From the NCBI RefSeq assembly GCF_024343615.1, contig NZ_RJUB01000136.1, positions 1-64,000 of the forward strand: DNA of 64,000 nt, given 5' to 3'. This document shows, piece after piece, positions 40,478 through 48,138 of the stretch. Source of the stretch: Ferruginibacter sp. HRS2-29 (GTDB lineage: Bacteria > Bacteroidota > Bacteroidia > Chitinophagales > Chitinophagaceae). The position numbers were made by a program, and so were the translations under genes. How positions within the stretch are numbered: the first letter of the stretch is position 1; each line of letters starts with the position of its first letter. The notes under the pieces are model-generated. The model was given only the letters and a program-made list of their open reading frames with translations. It had not been told where the DNA came from and ran no database searches.

Positions 40478-43400
40478 ATGAGAAAACTTTACACCCAACT
40501 TTTATTCACCCTACTCGGCATTTTGTTCTTGCCCCAGCTTGGCAAGAGCCAGGACTGCAGCACTTTAACGGCTGTATTCAGTACATACGAATCGCGTTGT
40601 GCCGCTACAGGTTCTATCAAGATCGTGGCAACCGGTGGCTCGGGGGATTATAAATACAAAGTAACGGGGCCAACGAACACGAATTACACCACCACCGATT
40701 CCATCACCGGCCTATCTGCAGGAATTTACACGATCACTGTCAACGACATTACCAACAATTGTACGATCAGCATTCCGAATGTGGAAGTATTGGGCAACTA
40801 CCAGGATCCGCGGTTTACGTTGAGCAAACAGGATGTTACCTGCGACAACGGCAACAACGGAAGCATCACGGTAAATGGATTGCAATACGGGCTCGCGCCT
40901 TTCACATACAGCATTGTAGCACCTTCGCCGATGGGTATCGGCACCAGCAATGATACCGGAATCTTCACCGGCCTCATAGCCGGTGATTACAGCATCCGGC
41001 TCACCGATTCCTGCGGCGGTATACAAACCAGGCAGATCACTGTGGGCAATTACAGCTGGTGGATAGATTCTTATTCCTTTACAAAAACCGCCTGCGATGA
41101 AGCTACTGGTTTCATCAAGGTGATGGATAGCCGCGGAAACATCAGCACTGTAAGCGGCATACCCGGCTTTACTTACGGCATCGTACGTTCGCCGGGAGAT
41201 ACCATCTGGTCAGCAGATGCCACATTCGCCTTTTCGCTGGCGGGGCAAAATACATTTGATGTGATCGTGAAAGATAATTGCGGGCTCATCAAAAAAGCTA
41301 CGGTAACCCTGGTGCTCATTCCATCCACAGCAGGCACTGTCACTACCTACAATTATCTCTGCAACAGCTTTTCCGCATCGCTGTCTGTTACGAATTTCTT
41401 CACGCCCGATTTTTGCCTCTACGATTCAGCGGATGTGCTGATCAGTTGTAACAGCTCCGGTATTTTCACGGGCATCCCCTACGGAAACTATTGTATCAAG
41501 GCGCATGACGCCTGCACAGATACTACCATCAGCAGGTGCTTCACCGCTACGCCACCACCCATTTCAGTGAATAATACTGTGCTGATCACCAACAAGACCT
41601 GTACCACTTTCACTGCCACCATCACCGGGCAGACAGGCCTTACCAATCCTGATTACTGCCTGTACAATGCAGCTGATTCTTTGTTAACCTGCAATACCAC
41701 GGGCGTTTTCACCGATCTTCCTTACGGGCCGTATTGTATCAAAACAAAAGACAATTGCCGCGACACCACTATCACCAGGTGTTTCGAGCCATTACCGCCC
41801 ATTCCGGTATTACCGGATGTGATCATCCCGGCTTACGTGACCTGTACGGTATTTGGCATCATCGTAAACGGCGATAGCATGACGCTTCCGCAATATTGCC
41901 TGCTGGATACCGCGGGTGTGGTGATCGTTTGTAACAACACGGGGATTTTTGACAGCATCCCATTGGGAAATTATTGCGTAAGTGTTCACGACGATTGTAC
42001 GGACACCACCATCACCCGCTGCTTTTCGATAACAATGCCTACCATCAGCAATGATATGGTGACGGCCATCACCAACAGGACCTGCAGCACGTTCACCGTT
42101 ACCGCAAGCAGCCATAATTTTATCAGGCCTAACTATTGTTTGTATAACAGTAACAACCAGTTGCTGGCTTGCGACAGTACCGGTGTATTCGCCAATCTTC
42201 CTTATGGAGATTATTGCATCAAGGCCAGCGTGATGTGCCCGGATACAACGCTGATCCGTTGTTTCAGCGCTACCCCTCCCCTGCCAGCCATCAATGCCAG
42301 TGTGAGTACGCATCATCCTTCGTGCAGTACTTTTTCTGCAACAGTAACCGGAATGAACAATTTTACCGATCCTCAATTTTGTTTATACGATAACAACAAT
42401 GTATTGATCGGCTGCAACCTTACGGGCACATTCGACGATCTTCCTTATGGCAGCTATTGCGTAAAAGTCAAGGATGGGTGTTACGATACCACTATTACCA
42501 AATGTTTTTCAAAAGCCCCTGTGGTGGTATCACTTAACGGAAGTGGCGGAAGATCCTGCTCATTCGGATATGCCAAATTCAACCTGAACATGGGTGGCGG
42601 AACTTTACCGGTAAACATCCGGATCATCAGGCCGAATGGCACTCTGCTGATGGACACTTCCTACAACACCAACAGTGTTACAATCGATAGTATTCCGGGC
42701 ATTCCTACCGGTAATTTTTACACCATCATCGCAACTGATAATTGTGGCAATAAGGACACATTAATGCTTGGCGCTCCGGCAAGTTATTTCACGCATGTTC
42801 CTGCCGTATTGCCAAAATGCCCGGGATCATCATGGGCAAACGGGTCCGGTGATATCCAGATAGCGGTGAATACCAACCTTGGTGCCTTGACTGTCCGTAT
42901 CGTTAAAAAAGATGGCGTAACCTATTCACCGGCGCTTGTTCCGAATTCAGTATCCGGAGGTGTTTTCACCTTCACTGATCTGGGGCCAGGGACTTATATT
43001 CTTACTTCATCGGAAAATAGCTGCAATAAAAAATTCAGCGATACCATCACGATCCAGCCTTACCAGTTCCCCAACCTGAGCAGGTCTTCGGCTTATCAAT
43101 GTGATGTAAACGGATTTAGTGTGAGCGCTATCGCCTCGGGTGGTGTGCCGCCATTTACTTACGAGATCATCGGCAGCATTCCGGCATTCCCGTCGATCAT
43201 CAGTGTCCCGCAAGCAAGCCCTATTTTCAATATCAACAATGGCACTACCTATTCGTTGATCAGGCTGCGTGCGCTGGATGCCTGTGGCAATGCCACTTTA
43301 GGCGATGCCAGCATACTGCCTCTGGCGATGACGGGCATTGAAGCTACCGGCAATTGTTTTACCCAACCTACTACTCTCAGCATAGACCCGATGCTCAATG

Positions 43401-44146
43401 CAACTTATTCGTGGTATAAAAAAACTACGATCAACAGTGCGGACAGCACTTATATCGGCTCGGCTACAAGTTATTATATACCTGAAGTAACCTTGTTTGA
43501 AACCGGCTGGTATGTATGTTATGTATCGGTAAATTCCGGATGTATCAACAGGGCTTATTGGTTCCACCTCGATGGATTGTGTTACATCGTACTTCCGGTG
43601 AAGCTGCAGGATTTCAAAGGGCAGGTAACAGCCGCGGGCAACCTGCTGACATGGGAAGCCTCCGATGAAAGTTCGCTGAGCCATTATACTATTGAAAGAA
43701 AGAATGGCAACGGAATTTATACCCCTGTTGGAAGAACGGATATTTCTTTGTCTACCGGTACGGAACATAGCTATTCGTTCACTGATGTTAATCCGTCGAA
43801 AGGAACCAATCAATATCGCCTGCGCCTGGTGAATAAAAACGGAACCATCACTTACAGCAGCGTGGTAATGTTGCAAAATGATAAAGAAGAAAAATGGTAC
43901 AGCATTTATCCGAACCCGGTAAGGGATATGCTTACGATAGATTTCAAAGTGACCAGGAAACATAATTACAGGATCAGCCTTATCAACACAGTTGGCCAGG
44001 TGATCGGCAACAGAAATTTCACGGCAGATGGGAACAGCAAATTACAACTGCCACGAACTGCTGCCATGATCAAAGGAATGTATATACTCAGGATCGAAGA
44101 TGTGGAAACCGCGGAAGTGGTGAAAGAGAAAATCGTATATCTGTGA
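40478..44146 (+). CDS. Large secreted T9SS protein with SprB-like and Cys-rich repeats
   Basis: 1222 residues with a signal peptide (to GKSQ). Residues about 40-110 and 120-190 resemble SprB repeats (GSIKIVATGGSGDYKYKVTG, YTITVNDI). Residues about 295-676 are five tandem repeats of about 77 residues, each with six Cys in constant order: C-TF, YCLY, LxCN, YCIK, DxCxDTT, RCF. A Gly-rich region, then a Fn3-like part (ERKNGNGIYTPVG), and a type A T9SS sorting domain (YSIYPNPVRDMLTIDF to the end, KEKIVYL) complete the protein. It should be secreted through the type IX system and attached or released. Probably an adhesin; function unproven. Its stop opens a TGATGTA heptad array. Confidence 0.88.
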   Translation: MRKLYTQLLFTLLGILFLPQLGKSQDCSTLTAVFSTYESRCAATGSIKIVATGGSGDYKYKVTGPTNTNYTTTDSITGLSAGIYTITVNDITNNCTISIPNVEVLGNYQDPRFTLSKQDVTCDNGNNGSITVNGLQYGLAPFTYSIVAPSPMGIGTSNDTGIFTGLIAGDYSIRLTDSCGGIQTRQITVGNYSWWIDSYSFTKTACDEATGFIKVMDSRGNISTVSGIPGFTYGIVRSPGDTIWSADATFAFSLAGQNTFDVIVKDNCGLIKKATVTLVLIPSTAGTVTTYNYLCNSFSASLSVTNFFTPDFCLYDSADVLISCNSSGIFTGIPYGNYCIKAHDACTDTTISRCFTATPPPISVNNTVLITNKTCTTFTATITGQTGLTNPDYCLYNAADSLLTCNTTGVFTDLPYGPYCIKTKDNCRDTTITRCFEPLPPIPVLPDVIIPAYVTCTVFGIIVNGDSMTLPQYCLLDTAGVVIVCNNTGIFDSIPLGNYCVSVHDDCTDTTITRCFSITMPTISNDMVTAITNRTCSTFTVTASSHNFIRPNYCLYNSNNQLLACDSTGVFANLPYGDYCIKASVMCPDTTLIRCFSATPPLPAINASVSTHHPSCSTFSATVTGMNNFTDPQFCLYDNNNVLIGCNLTGTFDDLPYGSYCVKVKDGCYDTTITKCFSKAPVVVSLNGSGGRSCSFGYAKFNLNMGGGTLPVNIRIIRPNGTLLMDTSYNTNSVTIDSIPGIPTGNFYTIIATDNCGNKDTLMLGAPASYFTHVPAVLPKCPGSSWANGSGDIQIAVNTNLGALTVRIVKKDGVTYSPALVPNSVSGGVFTFTDLGPGTYILTSSENSCNKKFSDTITIQPYQFPNLSRSSAYQCDVNGFSVSAIASGGVPPFTYEIIGSIPAFPSIISVPQASPIFNINNGTTYSLIRLRALDACGNATLGDASILPLAMTGIEATGNCFTQPTTLSIDPMLNATYSWYKKTTINSADSTYIGSATSYYIPEVTLFETGWYVCYVSVNSGCINRAYWFHLDGLCYIVLPVKLQDFKGQVTAAGNLLTWEASDESSLSHYTIERKNGNGIYTPVGRTDISLSTGTEHSYSFTDVNPSKGTNQYRLRLVNKNGTITYSSVVMLQNDKEEKWYSIYPNPVRDMLTIDFKVTRKHNYRISLINTVGQVIGNRNFTADGNSKLQLPRTAAMIKGMYILRIEDVETAEVVKEKIVYL

Positions 44147-44300
44147 TGTATGATCTATGATGTATGATGTATGATGGCCAGCCCGGGTGAACATAGTCCG
44201 AACGGGGATCTGTAAAACGTATGGATTGAAGTAACTGCTAATAGTTAGTCCTTCAATACTTAAGAGATCATAGATCTTACATCATAGATCATAGATCCCC
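44144..44300. repeat. Inverted heptad arrays, unit TGATGTA / TACATCA
   Basis: The left arm (44144-44178) starts with the TGA stop of the T9SS gene. The right arm (44264-44298) reads GAGATCA, TAGATCT, TACATCA, TAGATCA and pairs with it. The 85-base centre is not repetitive. The same TGATGTA unit occurs at 52671-52763 and 62430-62538. Confidence 0.9.
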
Positions 44301-44345
44301 GCATGGTTCTTGTTTGATAGTCTGTGTTAACTAAAAAAAAGAGAC

Positions 44346-44624
44346 ATGGAAAAATTACAGCAATTAGACCTGATGGATAAGATTTTAAGGGAGCTGGATG
44401 ACCTGAAAAACAGCCAGACTTCCGTATTAAAGAAGCTGGCCCAGATAGAAGCGGACAATATCAATCTTGGGGTAGCGATACTGGATGATAAGTTGCCTGA
44501 TATACATACGGAGGTGGATTCCAGTATAGAAATTATGGGGACCCTGGTGGAAGAATTTCAGCAACACCGGGATAATTTCTACACGAAAAATAACCTGGCC
44601 GCGGTGCAGGATCCTACGGCCTAA
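44346..44624 (+). CDS. Small coiled-coil protein, unknown function
   Basis: 92 residues, acidic and mostly helical (MEKLQQLDLMDKILRELDDL, then KKLAQIEADN, and EVDSSIEIMGTLVEEFQQHRDNFY), suggesting a short coiled coil or helical hairpin. No signal, membrane segment or known family is visible. It is preceded by an A-rich AAAAAAAAGAGACATG leader and followed by a strong terminator, which supports a real transcript. Confidence 0.65.
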   Translation: MEKLQQLDLMDKILRELDDLKNSQTSVLKKLAQIEADNINLGVAILDDKLPDIHTEVDSSIEIMGTLVEEFQQHRDNFYTKNNLAAVQDPTA

Positions 44625-44657
44625 GCTTATTCAACGTAAATAGTTAAAGTATTAAAT

Positions 44658-44698
44658 AAAAAGGCGTCCCGAAGTTTTCGGGACGCCTTTTTATTTTT
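44658..44698. terminator. Strong bidirectional terminator
   Basis: A 15-bp perfect stem (44658-44672 with 44678-44692; core GGCGTCCCGA / TCGGGACGCC) has a 5-base loop and A/T runs on both sides. It separates the small coiled-coil gene from the convergent ssb gene. Confidence 0.95.
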
Positions 44699-44716
44699 TG
44701 CCATTTCGGATAAAAT

Positions 44717-45169
44717 TTAAAACGGAAGGTCATCATCCAATGACACTGATGCCGGTGCCGGTGAAGGCGTGGATGGTTGTGTTCTTGCTACCGGTGGGTT
44801 GTTGTACCCTACGTTGGAAACATTCCCTGCATTACTTCCTCCTTCGCCTTGCTGATTACCACCCAGCAATTGCAGATTTTGCACCCTCATGCGAAGGGTG
44901 GCGGTTACCTGGCCTTCTTTATTTGTATAACCATCTGCTTCGGGTGTTCCTTCGGCATAAACGGTTTTACCTTTTGTGAGATATTGTACGATCGCGGTAC
45001 GATCTGTCCAGTAGGCGCAATTTACCCACGTTGTCCTTTCTTTTAAATTCCCCTGGGCATCCTTGAATTTTTCACTGTGCGCCACATTGAAATTGATAAC
45101 GGTTTTACCGTTCACTTCTTTTTGAATGCAATCTCCTCCGAGGTTGCCGATCACTTGTAACTTAATCAT
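44717..45169 (-). CDS. ssb: Single-stranded DNA-binding protein
   Basis: 150 residues. The OB fold (residues 1-105) has MIKLQVIGNLGGDCIQKEVNGKTVINFNVA, TTWVNCAYW and GKTVYAEGTPEADGYTNKEGQ. A Gly/Asn/Pro-rich linker leads to the acidic tip DDDLPF that docks partner proteins. This is a full-length bacterial SSB; Bacteroidota often carry several paralogues. A 10-bp palindrome (45189-45209) lies 20 bases upstream of the start. The gene is next to an S24/XRE repressor, so damage or stress control is possible (inference). Confidence 0.93.
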   Translation of the reverse strand: MIKLQVIGNLGGDCIQKEVNGKTVINFNVAHSEKFKDAQGNLKERTTWVNCAYWTDRTAIVQYLTKGKTVYAEGTPEADGYTNKEGQVTATLRMRVQNLQLLGGNQQGEGGSNAGNVSNVGYNNPPVARTQPSTPSPAPASVSLDDDLPF

Positions 45170-45188
45170 AACTGTGAATTTTGCTCCC

Positions 45189-45209
45189 GCTGATCATCAG
45201 ATGATCAGC
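45189..45209. promoter_or_regulatory. Palindrome GCTGATCATC-A-GATGATCAGC upstream of ssb
   Basis: Ten-base-pair arms pair perfectly around a single central base, 20 bases upstream of the ssb start. It could be an operator or a leader hairpin. It does not resemble the ACTAATnnnATTAGT sites of the neighbouring repressor gene. Confidence 0.4.
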
Positions 45210-45259
45210 CGGAATTGTTTATTAATCGATGTATCTGGTTTTGCCTTAAAATTAATCAC

Positions 45260-45484
45260 AGATGTTGAGAATGGCGGAACAGGTTATGCATATTTTCTTA
45301 ACACTAATTACACGAATTTTCGCGAATTACACGAATTAAATGCAGTTTGTAAAATTCCAACGTTTATTGTACAAAGAACTTCTCATACAACGTGGCTCTT
45401 ATTGAGAGAAGTAACTTTTTTCTCAATTCAGGGCCTACTATCACATTATAAAGTACGATGATTTCACCATTCACCATTCACTAC
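45260..45484. repeat. Intergenic repeats: AATTACACGAATT tract and GAATGGT heptads
   Basis: The gap between ssb and the repressor has no gene. CACTAATTACACGAATTTTCGCGAATT around 45300-45340 is repeated with 14-bp periodicity, and similar strings occur at 15662 and 58814. Heptads TTCACCA, TTCACTA at 45463-45484 abut the minus-strand stop of the repressor. Confidence 0.7.
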
Positions 45485-46240
45485 TTAGTTCATTTTCTTT
45501 TTCAATGTGCTTACCTGGTCCTGTAAATTATTGACCAGGCTGGCCAGGGAATTCACATCCCAACGTTGCTGCTGGGCTATTTTCCCGATCACTACCTGTG
45601 CCTGCCACAATTCGATGATATCTTCCGTATTTACCTGGTAAGGCTGATAGGTAGGATTATCACTGACCAGGGAGACTTTATTTTTTGTTTTATTACTTTT
45701 TACGATCCTTTTATAGACGATCCCTTCATTGCGGCTCACCACTATATAGGCCGCATTGGATTTCACTTCATCTATGCCACCCGATACTTTTTCGCCTACG
45801 ATGATGCTGCCACTTGGAGTAGGAAGCATACTATCCCCGATGATCTCAAAAGCCCTGTAGTTGCCCCCGCTGAGCATCGGCAGGGTAAATGTATTCAGCT
45901 CGTCGATGAATTCACTGTCGGCATAACCGGCTAAATAACCCGCAGCCGCTTTCACCGGTACAAAATGGATCACGTTCCTGTCGGCGGTCATCATTTTTTG
46001 CTGACGCCTTTTCATCAGGTAACTGCCGGATTGATTACTGAGGTCCTTCAGCAACAGTTCATCAAGACTTAGCTTGAAAATATCGGCCACGATCTCCAGT
46101 ACATCCAGCCGCGGATCTGCACGCTCTTCCTCGTAAGCGCCTACCAACGAACGTTTGATGTTTACTTTATTGGCAAATTCTTCCTGCGTCCAACCACGCA
46201 ACTTGCGCAGGTACTTCAAATTTAATCCGGCTTGTGACAT
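45485..46240 (-). CDS. XRE-family regulator with S24 (LexA-like) autoprotease domain
   Basis: 251 residues. An N-terminal Cro/cI helix-turn-helix (NLKYLRKLRGWTQEEFANKV, SLVGAYEEERADPRLDVL) is joined by a linker to an S24 peptidase. The putative cleavage site is Ala100-Gly101 in VPVKAAAGYLAGY, the nucleophile is Ser137 in IIGDSMLP, and the general base is Lys177 in GIVYKRIV. It ends in a short coiled coil (LASLVNNLQDQVSTLKKKM). Such repressors self-cleave on RecA-ssDNA or act as non-cleaving stress regulators. No phage genes surround it. Two matching operators flank its own promoter, predicting autoregulation. Confidence 0.9.
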   Translation of the reverse strand: MSQAGLNLKYLRKLRGWTQEEFANKVNIKRSLVGAYEEERADPRLDVLEIVADIFKLSLDELLLKDLSNQSGSYLMKRRQQKMMTADRNVIHFVPVKAAAGYLAGYADSEFIDELNTFTLPMLSGGNYRAFEIIGDSMLPTPSGSIIVGEKVSGGIDEVKSNAAYIVVSRNEGIVYKRIVKSNKTKNKVSLVSDNPTYQPYQVNTEDIIELWQAQVVIGKIAQQQRWDVNSLASLVNNLQDQVSTLKKKMN

Positions 46241-46244
46241 GACA

Positions 46245-46259
46245 ACTAATTTGATTAGT
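46245..46259. promoter_or_regulatory. Operator 1 of the S24/XRE regulator, ACTAATTTGATTAGT
   Basis: A perfect 6-bp inverted repeat with a 3-base centre, four bases upstream of the start codon. It sits between the start and the -7 box TATATTTG (46261-46268 on the minus strand). Confidence 0.65.
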
Positions 46260-46260
46260 A

Positions 46261-46290
46261 CAAATATACTAATTTTTTTAGTTAAACAAA
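46261..46290 (-). promoter_or_regulatory. Promoter of the S24/XRE regulator
   Basis: On the minus strand, TTTG (46290-46287), 18 bases, then TATATTTG (46268-46261): a textbook Bacteroidota -33/-7 promoter. The -7 box lies between two copies of the operator. Confidence 0.7.
46268..46282. promoter_or_regulatory. Operator 2 of the S24/XRE regulator, ACTAATTTTTTTAGT
   Basis: Same length and ACTAA/TTAGT ends as operator 1, with centres 23 bp apart, about two helical turns. It occupies the spacer between the -33 and -7 elements. Confidence 0.6.
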
Positions 46291-46550
46291 ATTTTGAGGA
46301 TATTTTTTATTGCAGATACACACCGAATTTCGCGCAAAGGCAAAAATAAAAAATACAATGCGATGGATGTTTTGGGAATATCATGCCGGAAGAAAAATCA
46401 GCCTCCGGGGGAAACCGGGTAAATGCGCCCATGCGGCCGGGCAAATCGCAAAAATTTAATAACCCAAAAAGGGTATTGGTTGATAGTATTAAGCAAAGTA
46501 AATTGCTTCTAAAAACTAATTTTCACCGCCAATCGGCTAAACTCATTCCA

Positions 46551-48119
46551 ATGAAGAAGTTCTCGCTTTTTTTATCGGCGCTATTGATTAGCGTATCTTT
46601 CGTCCGTGCTCAAAGCATTGCTATCAATACGGACGGTACCGTTGCTGACGCATCTGCGGTCCTGGATGTAAAATCCGCGAACAAAGGATTACTGATCCCC
46701 CGTATGGACCTCAACGCAAGAAACCTTATCAGCTCACCTGCTACCGGCCTTATCATTTACCAGACAGATAATACACCGGGATTTTATTATTACAACGGAA
46801 GCACATGGGGACCTATGCAGGATCACCTGGGCAATCACATAATGCTCCAGAATCTTGTTGCTGGCAACAATTATATTTCAAAAACTGGTACTGCCAACGG
46901 CATCAGGATACTGGATAACGGTGGCGTGAGCATCAAGACAAAAAACATTGTGAATGGAATCACTTTTGATGCCGAAGCATTTCGCTTCGATACCGTAGGT
47001 AATATCCTTGCGGTAGGTAAAGTACTCGATGTAGGCAATACAACCGGCGCTGCTAACAAGATCCCCGTCACCGGACCAGGCACCAGGTTCATGTGGTTTG
47101 CACCAAGAGGCGCCCTGAGGTTTGGGCGTGCAACCGGTACGGAATGGGATGATGTTAACCTGGACGACTTTACTTTTGCCGGAGGCAACCAGGTGAGGGC
47201 AAGCGGGTATGGCGCTTTTGCTTATGGAGACCAGGTGAATGTTACATCTACAGTAGGCGTTGGATTTGGCTCTGCGGTAACGGTTACCGGTACGGCAGGT
47301 TTCAGCTCGGGGGCATCCAACACCGTGTCAGGCTTTTGCGGCACGGCTATCGGGTATACAAATAAAGCGGGCGGACAGGGATCTGTAGCAATCGGCTATC
47401 GTTGTACGGCCTTACAGGATTATTGTGTGTCTTTAGGGTACCGCGCCACTAACAATGGCCATTCAGGAACAATGGTAATGGGTGATGAATCGACTACTGA
47501 TTCCGTAAGGGCATTGGCCGATAACCAGTTTGTAGCAAGATATGCCGGCGGATACCGGTTTTACAGCGCGCTGACTTCCGGTGGTACCGCTGCAACAGGC
47601 GTCGTGCTTGCTGCAAACGGAAACTCCTGGTCATCCATATCGGATTCTACTAAAAAAGAAAAATTTGCGGCAGCTGACAAAGAATATTTTTTAAACAGGC
47701 TTGCAAACCTGAAACTTGGTTCCTGGAATTATAAGGGTGCTGCCGCCTACAGGCATTACGGGCCAATGGCGCAGGAGATTTACTCTTCATTCGGTAAAGA
47801 TAAATATGGCAATATCGGGTGCGATACATTACTTGCAGGGGCTGATATGGACGGCATCATGATGATCATGCTGCAGGGACTTGAAAAAAGAACTACCGTA
47901 CAGAAGGAAGAAAATGCCTTACTCAAAACGCGGCTCGTAGACGTGGCAACTGAACTAAAAATAGTGAAAGAGGAAAATGAAGCATTGAAAGATCAGCTCG
48001 CAAAAATCAATAAGATGCAGGAACAGATCATTGCCATGCAGCAGCAATTGAACGATGCCAAGATAGCCGCTGCAAAAGAAACATCCATCAACGCTGTAAG
48101 AACCTCTTTAAACCAATAA
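46551..48119 (+). CDS. Surface fibre protein with YadA-head-like repeats and S74 chaperone domain
   Basis: 522 residues with a signal peptide (MKKFSLFLSALLISVSFVRAQ). Residues 20-100 are the common Bacteroidota fibre opening (VLDVKSANKGLLIPRM). A head-like region of short Gly/Ala/Val repeats follows (GYGAFAYGDQVNVTSTVGVGFGSAVTV; YTNKAGGQGSVAIGYRCTAL). An S74 endosialidase-type intramolecular chaperone begins at residue 364 (SDSTKKEKF, then YRHYGPMAQEIYSSFG), and a C-terminal coiled coil ends the protein. S74 domains trim themselves after trimer assembly. The frame opens at 46383, but the signal peptide sets the start at 46551. It is 19 bases from a T9SS gene. No phage genes are nearby. Confidence 0.82.
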   Translation: MKKFSLFLSALLISVSFVRAQSIAINTDGTVADASAVLDVKSANKGLLIPRMDLNARNLISSPATGLIIYQTDNTPGFYYYNGSTWGPMQDHLGNHIMLQNLVAGNNYISKTGTANGIRILDNGGVSIKTKNIVNGITFDAEAFRFDTVGNILAVGKVLDVGNTTGAANKIPVTGPGTRFMWFAPRGALRFGRATGTEWDDVNLDDFTFAGGNQVRASGYGAFAYGDQVNVTSTVGVGFGSAVTVTGTAGFSSGASNTVSGFCGTAIGYTNKAGGQGSVAIGYRCTALQDYCVSLGYRATNNGHSGTMVMGDESTTDSVRALADNQFVARYAGGYRFYSALTSGGTAATGVVLAANGNSWSSISDSTKKEKFAAADKEYFLNRLANLKLGSWNYKGAAAYRHYGPMAQEIYSSFGKDKYGNIGCDTLLAGADMDGIMMIMLQGLEKRTTVQKEENALLKTRLVDVATELKIVKEENEALKDQLAKINKMQEQIIAMQQQLNDAKIAAAKETSINAVRTSLNQ

Positions 48120-48138
48120 GTCAAAAGCACACAGTAAA

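Noticed and set aside
45485..46240. Phage cI repressor
   Set aside because: The domain layout fits, but the gene is flanked by ssb and surface-protein genes with no phage module. A chromosomal stress regulator is more likely.
46383..46550. Start of the fibre gene at 46383
   Set aside because: The upstream 56 residues lack protein character and precede a clear signal peptide at 46551.
46551..48119. Prophage remnant because of a tail-fibre-like protein with S74 domain
   Set aside because: The protein has a signal peptide, its neighbour has a T9SS sorting domain, and no capsid, terminase, portal or integrase gene is nearby.
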